From RYN-230 sp963834515 (GTDB lineage Bacteria > Actinomycetota > Actinomycetes > Streptosporangiales > Streptosporangiaceae): 64,000 nucleotides of DNA. The position numbers and the translations under genes are program-made. Every line of letters starts with the position of its first letter. The stretch's first letter is position 1. Shown piece after piece: positions 7,462 through 16,417 of the stretch. The notes beneath the pieces are model-generated. The model ran no database searches, was not told the origin of the DNA, and saw only the letters and a program-made list of their open reading frames with translations. The stretch is from the NCBI GenBank assembly GCA_963834515.1, contig CAWICB010000004.1, positions 248,001 through 312,000 on the forward strand. The letters are read 5' to 3'.

Positions 7462-8850
7462 ATGCACCTGGTCATGATCGGCGGCAGCGACGCAGGGATC
7501 TCCGCCGCACTGCGCGCCCGCGAACTCGACCCCGGCGCCGAGGTGACCGTCGTGGTCGCCGACGCCTACCCGAACTTCTCCATCTGCGGCATCCCCTACT
7601 ACATCTCCGGGGAGGTGACGCCCTGGCGCAACCTTGCTCACCGCACCACCGCCGACCTGGAAGCCACCGGGATGCGGCTGCGGCTGGACACCACTGCCCG
7701 CCGCATCGACGTGGCCGGCCGCAAGCTCCTGGTCACCGCTCCCGACGGGACCGAGGAACTGCTCAGCTACGACAAGCTCATCGTTGGGACCGGTGCAGTG
7801 CCGGTCCAGCCGCCCATCACCGGCTTGAACCAGCTCGGCCCCGCTGAGGGCGTGCACCTGCTGCACTCAATGGGCGACACGTTCGCTCTCATGCGCACCC
7901 TAGAGGAAGCCGCGCCCGAGTCCGCGGTGATCGTTGGGGCCGGGTACATCGGCCTGGAAATGGCCGACGCGCTCACCATCCGCGGCCTGCGTGTCACCCA
8001 GATGGAGCAGCTGCCCGAGGTGCTGCCGACCGTCAACGCACCGCTCGGCGCGCATGTGCATGCCCAGCTCACCGGGCACGGCGTGGAAGTCCTGACCGGC
8101 ACCACGGTCAGGCGGATCAGCCCGGCCGCCGCAGGCGCGGCCGGGCGGCTGCAGGTGGAGGCCACCGCCGCCGACAGCTCCCCGGTCACACGCGCAGCGG
8201 ACGTGGTCCTGGTGGTCGTCGGGGTCCGCCCGGACAGCGAGCTGGCCGCCGAAGCCGGCGCCCCGCTCGGGGTCAGAGGCGCGATCGCCGTGGACCCGGC
8301 CATGCGCACCGGGCTGCCCGACGTGTTCGCTGCCGGGGACTGCGTCATCACCCACCACCGGCTGCTCGGCGAGACCTACCTGCCGCTCGGCACCACCGCC
8401 CATAAGCAGGGCCGGGTCGCTGGGGAGAACGCCCTCGGCGGGCACCGCCAGTTCGCCGGCAGCCTCGGCACCCAGGTCGTGAAGATCTTCGATCAGGCCG
8501 CCGCCCGCACCGGCCTGCGCGACCACGAAGCCACCGCGGCCAGGTTCGACCCGGTCACCGTCCAGTCCGAAGCCGATGACCACAAGGCCTACTACCCCGG
8601 CAGCCACCGCATCACCATGCGGGTCACGGGCGACCGGGCTACCGGGCGGCTGCTGGGCCTACAGCTGTTCGGCCACAAGAACGCCGAGATCGCCAAGCGC
8701 ATCGACATCGCCGCAACCGCCATCTTCCACAGCATGACCATCGACGGCCTCAGCGATCTCGACCTGTCCTACACACCGCCGCTCGGCAGCCCATGGGAAG
8801 CGATCCAGATGGGCGCCCAAGCCTGGCTCCGCGAAGCCAGCCACCACTAA
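7462..8850 (+). CDS. FAD/NAD(P)-dependent disulfide reductase, CoA-disulfide reductase-like
   Basis: A 462-residue flavoprotein. The N-terminal FAD-binding motif is IGGSDAGISA. It has the single redox cysteine Cys42 in NFSICGIPYY, as in CoA-disulfide reductases and NADH oxidases. A second nucleotide-binding motif is VGAGYIGLEMADAL, and a C-terminal dimerisation domain contains DLDLSYTPPLGSPWE. It would reduce a low-molecular-weight disulfide or persulfide with NAD(P)H. In this context it may supply thiols for arsenate reduction or reduce pentavalent methylarsenicals; that is inference. The ATG at 7462 is preceded by GGAGGGATCC and lies 23 bp after aqpS. Confidence 0.85.
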   Translation: MHLVMIGGSDAGISAALRARELDPGAEVTVVVADAYPNFSICGIPYYISGEVTPWRNLAHRTTADLEATGMRLRLDTTARRIDVAGRKLLVTAPDGTEELLSYDKLIVGTGAVPVQPPITGLNQLGPAEGVHLLHSMGDTFALMRTLEEAAPESAVIVGAGYIGLEMADALTIRGLRVTQMEQLPEVLPTVNAPLGAHVHAQLTGHGVEVLTGTTVRRISPAAAGAAGRLQVEATAADSSPVTRAADVVLVVVGVRPDSELAAEAGAPLGVRGAIAVDPAMRTGLPDVFAAGDCVITHHRLLGETYLPLGTTAHKQGRVAGENALGGHRQFAGSLGTQVVKIFDQAAARTGLRDHEATAARFDPVTVQSEADDHKAYYPGSHRITMRVTGDRATGRLLGLQLFGHKNAEIAKRIDIAATAIFHSMTIDGLSDLDLSYTPPLGSPWEAIQMGAQAWLREASHH

Positions 8851-8875
8851 CCGCCCCGTATCAGCAAGGGGAGCC

Positions 8876-10027
8876 ATGCCAGCCAACGACGCACGGCATT
8901 ACCACACTACGCACCGCACACGCGCCGCCACGCTCAGCGCAGGCACTGCCGTGCTGCTCACACTCGCCGCAGCCGCCTGCACGGCCAGCAACCCGGCGAG
9001 TACCAGCACACTCTCACCGGCGCCTGCCACCAGCGCTGCTGGTGCAAGCAGCACCGCGGTCACGCTGACCGGGGCGGGATCCACCTTCGACGCGCCGTTC
9101 TTCGACCTGGCCTTCGCCAAATACCACCAGCAGCACCCCGCCGTCACGGTCCACTACTCGGCGGTGGGCAGCAGCGCTGGCATCGCCGCCTTCACCGGGC
9201 AGCACGCCGACTTCGGCGCCTCCGACGTGCCCATGACCGGCGCCGAGCAAGCCGCCGCCCACGGCGGCGCCTCGGTCCAGGTACCGGTCGACCTGGGCGC
9301 CGAGGTCGTCGTCTACCACCTGCCCAGCCTGCCCCGGCTACACCTGACCGGCCCCGTCATCGCCCGCATCTTCCTCGGCCAGATCACCAACTGGGACGAC
9401 CCCGCCATCACCAGCCTCAACCCCAGCGTCAACATCCCCAGCGAGCCGATCACCGTCGTGCACCGCTCCGACGGCAGCGGCACCACCTACATCTTCAGCA
9501 ACTACCTCTCCGCCATCTCCCCGGCCTGGGCCAGCAAAGTCGGAACCGGCAAGAGCCTGCACTGGCCAGCCGGCGTCGGGGCGGAAGGCAACCCGGGCGT
9601 CGCCAACGCGGTCGCCCACATCGCCTACTCCATCGGCTATATCGAACGGTCCTACTCCAAAGGCCCGATCCTCACCTACGCCGCCATCCGCAACCAGGCC
9701 GGGAATTACGTCATCCCTTCAACCGCGTCCATCGCCGCCGACGCCGCCCAGAAACCCACCATCTCAGCGACCGACTTCTCGATCGTCAACGAACCCGGTG
9801 CCAACAGCTATCCCATCTCCGGCTACAGCTGGGCACTCGTCTACACCCACCAGCCCAGCCAGGCCACAGGCCAGGCCCTCGTCACCCTGCTCGACTGGCT
9901 TACCCACGCAGGCCAGGCCTACGCCGCCGCCACCAGCTACGTCCCCCTGCCCACCCAGATCCAGCAACTCGCCCGCACCATGATCCAGAAGATAGTCGGC
10001 CCCAACGGAGCGAACCTGCACAGCTGA
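8876..10027 (+). CDS. PstS-like phosphate/oxyanion-binding lipoprotein
   Basis: A 383-residue exported protein. The lipobox is LAAAAC with Cys35 as the lipidated residue, followed by a Ser/Thr/Ala linker. The mature domain has the PstS signatures GAGSTFDAPFF, SAGIAAF, DFGASDVPM and RSDGSGTTYIF, which bind the oxyanion. It lies 25 bp after the flavoprotein gene, so it is probably the last gene of the ars transcript. No pstC, pstA or pstB follows. A stand-alone binding protein in an ars cluster could favour phosphate capture over arsenate or act as an arsenate receptor; which one cannot be told from sequence. Confidence 0.87.
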   Translation: MPANDARHYHTTHRTRAATLSAGTAVLLTLAAAACTASNPASTSTLSPAPATSAAGASSTAVTLTGAGSTFDAPFFDLAFAKYHQQHPAVTVHYSAVGSSAGIAAFTGQHADFGASDVPMTGAEQAAAHGGASVQVPVDLGAEVVVYHLPSLPRLHLTGPVIARIFLGQITNWDDPAITSLNPSVNIPSEPITVVHRSDGSGTTYIFSNYLSAISPAWASKVGTGKSLHWPAGVGAEGNPGVANAVAHIAYSIGYIERSYSKGPILTYAAIRNQAGNYVIPSTASIAADAAQKPTISATDFSIVNEPGANSYPISGYSWALVYTHQPSQATGQALVTLLDWLTHAGQAYAAATSYVPLPTQIQQLARTMIQKIVGPNGANLHS

Positions 10028-10048
10028 GTGGCTGCCAACGCAAGCACT

Positions 10049-10167
10049 AGAGGCACGCGAGTACGCCGCCCAGCCGCTACCTGCACAAACAGCCCGGCGG
10101 ATAGCGCTGCATGCACTGATTCCACTGGAATTTCGCGGTCCCTCGTTCCACGATCCGTTCCACGCCG
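10049..10167. repeat. 119-bp direct repeat, right copy
   Basis: Nearly identical to 3488-3606 (three mismatches), including the ATTCCACTGGAAT palindrome and the two CGTTCCACG sites at its right end. The adjoining tRNA-derived sequence is absent here: the bases before it (CAAGCACT) do not match the attL core. It starts 21 bp after the PstS-like gene. Together the two copies bracket the arsenic genes. Confidence 0.85.
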
Positions 10168-10359
10168 CCTGTACCCGCTCGGCCTCCCGGCCGGTAAACC
10201 TAGCCTCCAGCGTGGGCAGCTGGCCTGTAGCTACAGTAGTGGGTCTGTAGGCCGGGTCATGTGCCCGGATGTTGTCGGCGGCACGTGAATACTGACCCCG
10301 GCGTGGCATCCGAATTTTGACCCCCTGTCCGATGACTCTGGCTCCAGCCGAGCCAGGGG

Positions 10360-11604
10360 GTGGAAGGGGTGCTCTCAGTGGAGGATTGGGCAGAGATACG
10401 CAGGCTGCACCGGGCGGAGAAGATGCCGATCAAGGTGATCGCCCGGGTGATGAAGGTGTCGCGGAACACGGTGCGGGCGGCGATCGCCAGCGACCGGCCG
10501 CCGAAGTACGAGCGGCCGGCCAGGGGGTCGATCGTGGATGGGGCCGAGCCGCGGATCCGGGAGTTGCTGAAGGCGTATCCGACGATGCCGGCGACGGTGA
10601 TCGCTGAGCGGATCGGGTGGGAACGGTCGGTCCGGGTTCTGCGGGACCGGGTCGCCGAGCTGCGGCCGGCGTATCTGCCGCCGGATCCGGCGTCCCGGAC
10701 GGCGTATGTGGCGGGTGAGATCGCCCAGTGCGACTTCTGGTTCCCGCCGGTCATGGTGCCGGTGGGCTGCGGGCAGGTCCGCAAGCCCGCCCAGTTGCCG
10801 GTGCTGACCATGGTGTGCGCGTACTCGCGGTGGCTGACTGCGCTGCTCGTCCCCACCCGCACCGCGGCGGACCTGTTCGCCGGCTGGTGGCAGCTGATCA
10901 GCGGCCTGGGCGCGGTGCCGCGGGCGCTGGTGTGGGACGGTGAGGGCGCGATCGGCCGGTGGCGGGCCGGGCGGCCCGAGCTGACGGGCGCCTGCCAGGC
11001 GTTCCGCGGCACGCTGGGCGCCAAGGTGGTGGTCTGCAAGCCCGCCGATCCCGAGGCGAAGGGGCTGATCGAGCGGGCCCATGATTATCTGGAACGCTCG
11101 TTCCTGCCCGGCCGCACGTTCACCAGCCCAGCAGACTTCAACACTCAGCTCACTGGGTGGCTGGCGCTGGTCAGCACCCGGCCGCGGCGGGCGCTGGGCT
11201 GTTCCCCGGCCGAGCGGATCACCGCAGACAAGCAGGCGATGCTGGGCCTGCCGCCGGTGGCCCCGGAGACTGGGTGGCGGGCGCAGGCGAGGCTTGCCCG
11301 CGACCACTACGTCCGGGTGGACTCCAACGACTACTCCGTCCACCCAGCCGTCATCGGGCGCCGCATCGAAGTCACCGCGGACCTGTCCCGGGTGCGGGTG
11401 CTCTGCGACGGCCAGGAGGTGGCCAGCCACAGCCGGTCCTGGGCCTGGCATCAGAGCATCAGCGACCCCGCCCACGTGGCCGCAGCCAGAGCCCTGCGCC
11501 GCGACCGGGTCACCGCCCTGCGGCGCCCGCCCGAGCCCGAGGTGCAGATCCGCTCGCTGGCCGACTACGACGCCGCACTCGGCGTGGATGGGGGCGTGGC
11601 GTGA
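10360..11604 (+). CDS. istA: IstA transposase of IS21 copy A
   Basis: A 414-residue DDE transposase. The N-terminal helix-turn-helix contains MPIKVIARVMKVSRNTVRAA. The catalytic core has Asp in EIAQCDFWF, Asp in LVWDGEGAI and Glu in AKGLIERAHDYLE. The C-terminal beta domain contains VRVDSNDYSVHP. Start GTG 10360 is preceded by a purine-rich AGCCAGGGGG. The stop overlaps the ATG of istB by one base, so translation is coupled. No damage is seen. Confidence 0.92.
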   Translation: MEGVLSVEDWAEIRRLHRAEKMPIKVIARVMKVSRNTVRAAIASDRPPKYERPARGSIVDGAEPRIRELLKAYPTMPATVIAERIGWERSVRVLRDRVAELRPAYLPPDPASRTAYVAGEIAQCDFWFPPVMVPVGCGQVRKPAQLPVLTMVCAYSRWLTALLVPTRTAADLFAGWWQLISGLGAVPRALVWDGEGAIGRWRAGRPELTGACQAFRGTLGAKVVVCKPADPEAKGLIERAHDYLERSFLPGRTFTSPADFNTQLTGWLALVSTRPRRALGCSPAERITADKQAMLGLPPVAPETGWRAQARLARDHYVRVDSNDYSVHPAVIGRRIEVTADLSRVRVLCDGQEVASHSRSWAWHQSISDPAHVAAARALRRDRVTALRRPPEPEVQIRSLADYDAALGVDGGVA

Positions 11605-12398
11605 TGGCCGCCGCCAAGACCGCCGCCCGCGACACCACCGCCGAGATCACCTTCCTCACCCGGGCGCTCAAGGCACCCACGCTGCGCGAGTCGGTGCCCC
11701 GCCTCGCCGAGCGGGCCCGCGCCGAGTCCTGGACCCATGAGGAGTTCCTGGCCGCCTGCCTGCAGCGGGAGGTCGCCGCCCGGGAGTCCCACGGCGGCGA
11801 GGGCCGCATCCGCGGCGCCCGGTTCCCCGCCCGCAAGAGCCTGGAGGAGTTCGACTTCGACCACGCCCGCGGCCTCAAACGGGAGGTCATCGCCCACCTG
11901 GGCACCCTCGACTTCGCCGCCGCCCGCGAGAACGTGGTGTTCCTCGGCCCGCCCGGCACCGGCAAGACCCACCTGGCCATCGGCCTGGCGATCCGCGCCT
12001 GCCAGGCCGGGCACCGGGTCCTGTTCGCCACCGCATCCGAGTGGGTCGCCCGCCTCGCTGACGCTCACCACGCCGGGCGGCTGCAAGCCGAACTGATCCG
12101 GCTGGGCCGCTACCCGCTGCTGGTCATCGACGAAGTCGGCTACATACCCTTCGAGCCCGAGGCCGCCAACCTGTTCTTCCAGCTCGTCTCCGCCCGCTAC
12201 GAGCGAGCCTCGCTGATCGTGACCAGCAACAAGCCGTTCGGCCGGTGGGGCGAAGTCTTCGGCGACGACGTGGTCGCCGCCGCCATGATCGACCGGCTCG
12301 TCCACCACGCCGAAGTCATCGCCCTCAAAGGCGACAGCTACCGGCTCAAAGACCGAGACCTCGGCCGCGTCCCCGCAGCCGCCACGACCGACGATTGA
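11604..12398 (+). CDS. istB: IstB helper ATPase of IS21 copy A
   Basis: A 264-residue AAA+ ATPase that assembles on target DNA and activates IstA. Walker A is GPPGTGKTH, Walker B is LLVIDEVGYIPF, and the sensor region is LIVTSNKPFGRWGEVF. An N-terminal alpha domain includes ARFPARKSLEEFDF. Start ATG 11604 overlaps the istA stop codon. The C-terminal tail after DRDLGRVPAA is short and variable, as usual. It forms the IS21 pair with the preceding gene. Confidence 0.93.
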   Translation: MAAAKTAARDTTAEITFLTRALKAPTLRESVPRLAERARAESWTHEEFLAACLQREVAARESHGGEGRIRGARFPARKSLEEFDFDHARGLKREVIAHLGTLDFAAARENVVFLGPPGTGKTHLAIGLAIRACQAGHRVLFATASEWVARLADAHHAGRLQAELIRLGRYPLLVIDEVGYIPFEPEAANLFFQLVSARYERASLIVTSNKPFGRWGEVFGDDVVAAAMIDRLVHHAEVIALKGDSYRLKDRDLGRVPAAATTDD

Positions 12399-12574
12399 GA
12401 CCAAAGATCATGCAGGGGGTCAGTTTTCAGATGCCGCCAGGGGGTCAAAATTCAAGCGCCGTTGACAGATGTTCCTGACCTTGGCTGATACAGCCGACAC
12501 GCAGGCTGACCTGTCGCTGCGATCTCAGCGGTTCTCGTTGATTCCCGGCAGATCGCAGGGCGATGTGCCCCGGC

Positions 12575-13759
12575 TCAGTCCGTGTCTTGATGCCTAAGTC
12601 CAGCGTGAGCTTCTTCCCTTAGGACGTCCAGTGCGCCGCAGGCAATCGTGGAGATCTGCGCCCACGCCTGCGGCCAGTTCGCGATGGGGAACGACAGTCC
12701 GAGTTCGGCGTATGCCGCTACTGCCTTGGCGCGGGCATCCCCGTGTTCGATGCCGTGACGGATCGTGCGCAACTTGATGAGTGTGCTGATTGCTGCTGAG
12801 CACCTGGCCGCCGCGGGCGGATCCAGTTCCTGGTCTAGGTACTTCCGCACATCCTCCAGCGCCCCGGCTCGTGGCGCCTTCCCGGATCCGGGTTTCGCGA
12901 CCTGGCTAAGCGCGTCCGCAAGCGCAGACATCAGCGAGTTGAACGCGCCTTCGCTATCACACGGCTGCGTGAGCCGTGCGATGCTCGACGGATCTGGCCG
13001 CGCGAACAGTGGGAAGTCAGTCCGGCTCTCCCATACTGCATCCACGAAGCTCACCGCATATGGGATGTCCAGCGGAGCGGCCGATAGCGGCTGGGACGGC
13101 GGATCGGGTGGTGCCACGAGTTGCTCCACCCGGTCGATGTATTCTTCGACGGCCGTAACTTCGCGGAAGTCACGTATCGAGACCGGGATCCTCAGCTCCC
13201 ACCGCTCGCTCTCCAGGTCCGGGCGCATGAAGCCGTGCCACAGGTACGGCTCATGTTCCAGCAATTGCCCCACCTTCCGCAGGATCACATCTGCCGCCCG
13301 ACCTAGCAGACCTCTAGGTCCCGAACCCGCTAGCCAGCGCGCCACCTCCTGACTCGTCACCCGTGCTTCAACCACCTCCGTTGGTGATGGGGTGATACTC
13401 CTCTGACGCTCAACGAGAAACCGGACCGTGTCCTTGAAGGCCACCAACAGTGGAGCGGAGGCTGATCCCAGATGCCACAGCCCGGCTACTGTCAGCGCGA
13501 GTCGCGTGCCGTCATTTGGAAGCCAGTGGTTATTTTGATTCCAGGTCAGTCCGTACCGCATCTGGCCGCCACCCCGCCCCCCGGCGACTGGCAGCGACGC
13601 CAGCACCTCCGCTGCCACGAGTCCCTTCGCGTCCAGCAGGTGATCCACGTAGGCCCAGACTGGCCACTCGCCCCTCCGGTCATAGGGCGCGAACGTTTCT
13701 CGCAGAAGCAGCAGCTGATCGGGATCAAGCTGCGTCCGTAGCACGCCGTTCATCAACAC
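12575..13759 (-). CDS. Hypothetical protein, 394 residues
   Basis: A soluble protein that I do not recognise. It is clearly coding, with regular actinobacterial amino-acid usage and no low-complexity bias. The N-terminal third contains DRRGEWPVWAYVDHLL and a segment like a winged-helix or ATPase-lid region. The C-terminal third (APRAGALEDVRKYLDQELD, then TLIKLRTIRHGIEHGDARAKA) resembles the helical HEPN-like or AbiJ-type C-termini of some phage-defence proteins, but this is weak. It stands alone downstream of IS21 copy A. The 445 bases before its start (13760-14204) hold no gene I can support. Confidence 0.6.
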   Translation of the reverse strand: MLMNGVLRTQLDPDQLLLLRETFAPYDRRGEWPVWAYVDHLLDAKGLVAAEVLASLPVAGGRGGGQMRYGLTWNQNNHWLPNDGTRLALTVAGLWHLGSASAPLLVAFKDTVRFLVERQRSITPSPTEVVEARVTSQEVARWLAGSGPRGLLGRAADVILRKVGQLLEHEPYLWHGFMRPDLESERWELRIPVSIRDFREVTAVEEYIDRVEQLVAPPDPPSQPLSAAPLDIPYAVSFVDAVWESRTDFPLFARPDPSSIARLTQPCDSEGAFNSLMSALADALSQVAKPGSGKAPRAGALEDVRKYLDQELDPPAAARCSAAISTLIKLRTIRHGIEHGDARAKAVAAYAELGLSFPIANWPQAWAQISTIACGALDVLREEAHAGLRHQDTD

Positions 13760-14104
13760 CGCCCAGCTAGTCGCTGACGAGTTCTGGTTCGCTTACTCTG
13801 AGCTGTCACGCATGCTCCACGCAACACGTTTGGTGCTGTCGAATCGGTAGCGCCGATCGGCTAGGGCGCGGGGACTATCCTCATGAAGGGGAGCTGCCCT
13901 GGGGTTCTGGATGCTCCTGAGGGGGGCTGCGCAGCCGCGCACTACTCAGACAACCGGTGTGTCAATAGCGTCCGAGACATCCCCCTTGACCCCCAGGACG
14001 GAGAGTCGGAAGTCATCGCAGCTCGGGGCGTGCCAGACGTGTGCGTGTTGTGTTCGCTGACGTGCGGTTCGTTGGGTGAGGGGTATGCCGTGTTGTCCCT
14101 AATT

Positions 14105-14204
14105 GGTCCCCGGCATTGTTATCAGGTCCTCTTGCCCTTGCTTCTAGCCGAGAAGGCTAGCCTCTCAGTCTTGGCCTAGCTTCAAGACATGCTAGCTTGA
14201 CACC
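14105..14204. promoter_or_regulatory. Repeat-rich region upstream of 14205 gene
   Basis: This stretch carries an inverted repeat TAGCC-GAGAA-GGCTA (about 14147-14161) and two near-identical CTAGCTTCA/CTAGCTTGA direct repeats (about 14176-14202) just before the ATG at 14205. They could be operator sites or part of a promoter for the downstream gene. The role is inferred from symmetry and position only. Confidence 0.3.
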
Positions 14205-14534
14205 ATGACTGACCAACGAGAGCGCTTGCCGTTGACGGATACCTGCTGGTGTGGCTGCCAGCGGGAGACAAGCCGGGGTGCCTTCTGGGTTCAAGGCCAC
14301 GACAAGATCGCCGAGGCAGCTCTGCTTGCGTTGGATCATGGTGACTCGGTCGCCCAACGGCTCTACGAGCGCGGGTTCGGGCCTGAACGTTCCGTAACGA
14401 ATGCGGCTGTGGAGCGCGGTGGCTGGACTAGATGTGACCGCTGCGGATATCCAGGCAGGCCAGAGAGCATCCGACTGCACCAGGCGAGATATCCCAATTG
14501 CAACAAAGACCCTTGGCCATCCAGCAGAGGATGA
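14205..14534 (+). CDS. Small cysteine-rich protein, possible zinc ribbon
   Basis: A 109-residue protein with an N-terminal CWCGC motif and a C-terminal CDRCGYPGRPESIRLHQARYPNC. This gives a CxC plus CxxC...H...C set that could bind one or two zinc ions. No family is recognised. Its 3' end lies 41 bp before the next gene in the same direction, so they may form an operon. It may bind nucleic acid through the zinc motif; that is inference. Confidence 0.5.
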   Translation: MTDQRERLPLTDTCWCGCQRETSRGAFWVQGHDKIAEAALLALDHGDSVAQRLYERGFGPERSVTNAAVERGGWTRCDRCGYPGRPESIRLHQARYPNCNKDPWPSSRG

Positions 14535-14575
14535 GTATAAGCGTTCCAGGCGAATATCCTGCATAGGGAGGGCAT

Positions 14576-14983
14576 ATGGCACGAACAAACCAGCAGACCC
14601 ACGACGCAGGTCGGCATCTTGCTGTGGCTGAGGCGCTGATGCGCGGCTACCAGGCGGCTCTCGTCGGCCCGTTCTCGTTCATCGAGGTGAACGGGCATAA
14701 GGCGCAGGTACAGGTCGCCGCCAAAGGTGCCTGGCAGATTGAGGACGTAGACAAGTACACGTCGGCCACGATCGAGCACGTTGTTCTTGTGGACCTCACA
14801 GACGGCCTTCGCGAGTTCTACATCTGTCCGGGCGATTCATTGCGTAGCGATGTGCGCAAGCGTTATGACCAGTTCTTGGCTAGCAAGGGCGGTATGCGTC
14901 CTCGCAATCCGGACAGCAAGCATTCCGCGATTTATCCGGAGCAGGTGCGGAAGTGGCGTAATCGCTGGAGGCTGCTCATTTAA
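14576..14983 (+). CDS. Small protein with restriction-endonuclease-like fold pattern
   Basis: A 135-residue protein with a good ribosome site (AGGGAGG) before ATG 14576. The order of elements GRHLAVAEALMRGYQAALVG, then a beta hairpin with VNGHKAQVQVAAKGAWQ, resembles the small PDDEXK-like family whose usual core is (E/D)..QVK. The acidic residue expected before the QVxxK strand is not obvious, so activity is uncertain. The C-terminal half is basic (KRYDQF, RKWRNRWRLL). It follows the cysteine-rich gene. It could be a defence or DNA-repair component; I infer only the fold. Confidence 0.5.
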   Translation: MARTNQQTHDAGRHLAVAEALMRGYQAALVGPFSFIEVNGHKAQVQVAAKGAWQIEDVDKYTSATIEHVVLVDLTDGLREFYICPGDSLRSDVRKRYDQFLASKGGMRPRNPDSKHSAIYPEQVRKWRNRWRLLI

Positions 14984-15309
14984 CCCAGTCGGCGACGCTG
15001 CTGTCATCCTCCTTGGCCTCGCCAGGCTCGTTGGTGTCAGCGTCGGCCCGAGCGAATCTCACCAGTCATTGACATCCTCCGAGTGCCGGTGCACGTCTCT
15101 AACGCCTGGTAGCCGGGTGCCGCACGGCGTGGCAGTATCGACCATAAGCAGGGGGTTACGCTAGCGCGGAAGTGGGTGGCATACTCGGCCTGTAGGCCGG
15201 TCGTGCGCCCGGTGGCGGCTGACTTTGGCGGATGCTGGCCACATGTGGGCTGACCTGTGGCCGCGTTCTCTGCGGTAGGTGGGTCTTCATCCTAGAAAGG
15301 ACCGGTCCT

Positions 15310-16050
15310 TTGGGTGAGCTTGGAGCGGTTCGGCGGTACTCATATTGGTCAGAGCGCCGAGTTCGGAGCATTGCGGCTGACAATGACATTAATCTGAGGC
15401 GTCGCTGGAGACTTGGGTTCAGGAGTCCCGCGCTAAGCCTACTGCCCCAGGCGGAGATCATCGAGGAGACTAAAGCCCTACAGCGCCACGAAATAGCTCT
15501 CAGAGTTGAGACGGCAATTGGGCAGATTGCTGTAGCGGATTTCGTTACTCCCCCACCAGCTGCCTTTGCTAAAGGTTCTGGCGAGATTACGTTCAGCATC
15601 TTTAGGCGTTGGCAAAAGAAGGCCCAGCGGCACACAGTGGTAATTCACGCAAGAACCGAGAGCAGCAACTGTGCTAGCGTTGAAATATGTCTTTTTGGGA
15701 GCATTGATAATTGTGAAGGGTATCTCTCAACAGCCGAGAAGCAAGCTCCACGGTGGTCGTCTTCGTCACTTATTTGGATCGAAGGGTTTCTTGCTGATAG
15801 GGGTAGGAAGTTCCACGAACTCAACGGCGATGCATCAGTACAGGCCATGATTTTGGAGACTGTTTATGAGGGGCTGACTACTACGAATGTCCTCAGGCAT
15901 ACCATATCGGCGGAGTGGTTTGCGGAGGTCTATCATGATGTCGAAATAGATAGAGAGCAATGGACTCGTTTGAGGCGGGGGCATTTGCCAGCGACGGTAG
16001 ACCGGATAGTGATTGGCGCGCCACTGTGGGTTAGGTCCATCAGCGGTTAA
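15310..16050 (+). CDS. Hypothetical protein, possible SAVMC3_10250/DUF7019-like
   Basis: A protein of about 246 residues from TTG 15310, which follows an AGAAAGGA ribosome-site-like stretch; the frame is open from 15232. The N-terminal RRYSYWSERRVRSIAADNDI followed by VADFVTPPPAAFAKGSGEITF is reminiscent of an actinobacterial family of unknown function (my recollection of SAVMC3_10250-type proteins; uncertain). The GC content is visibly lower than its neighbours, suggesting separate acquisition. No membrane segment or catalytic motif is clear. The upstream interval 14984-15309 holds no gene I can support. Confidence 0.5.
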   Translation: MGELGAVRRYSYWSERRVRSIAADNDINLRRRWRLGFRSPALSLLPQAEIIEETKALQRHEIALRVETAIGQIAVADFVTPPPAAFAKGSGEITFSIFRRWQKKAQRHTVVIHARTESSNCASVEICLFGSIDNCEGYLSTAEKQAPRWSSSSLIWIEGFLADRGRKFHELNGDASVQAMILETVYEGLTTTNVLRHTISAEWFAEVYHDVEIDREQWTRLRRGHLPATVDRIVIGAPLWVRSISG

Positions 16051-16417
16051 ACAGCGAAATTAGCCTCATCGTTTGCCCAGTTATCCCACCAGGACCCGCG
16101 TGGTCACACTCCCACAGCTTAAGTGTCATCAGCGGCCGATCGCGTACCCTTTCCTTACCATCGAGGTGCACGGCGGTCGTTGAGGAGTCGCTGACGCAGG
16201 TCAGCAGGTCTTCGCGGGCCAGGCCAGGTCGGCTCTGGTCGCTGCAGGGGCACTTTGCTGCTGCACTTGGCTGGTTACTTGACGTTTTCAGCGTCAAGGG
16301 CAAAGGGTGGCCGATTTTCGGCCCGGTCCCCGTCCAGTGAACTAAGTGGCTGCCGCTAATCCCGAAGCAAAGTCAGCGCTCAACTTGGGCTGAGTGGAGT
16401 ATCAGATTGCGCCTCGG

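Larger units (their letters stand above)
10273..12467. mobile_element. IS21-family insertion sequence, copy A (2,195 bp)
   Basis: The ends start TGTC. Each end carries two blocks of the type GAATTTTGACCCCCTG or ACTGACCCC, the multiple terminal repeats typical of IS21. The flanks show a 5-bp direct repeat GATGT (10268-10272 and 12468-12472). The element contains istA and istB in overlapping order on the plus strand. Both genes and both ends look intact. Confidence 0.87.

Noticed and set aside
13883..14179. 98-residue plus-strand ORF upstream of the zinc-motif gene
   Set aside because: Irregular composition, no ribosome site and it crosses the repeat-rich upstream region.
16040..16303. Minus-strand frame with DLLTCVSDSSTTAV, like the N-box of RsbW-type ATPases
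   Set aside because: The match is short, the following motifs are missing and the rest is not convincing; at most an ancient relic.
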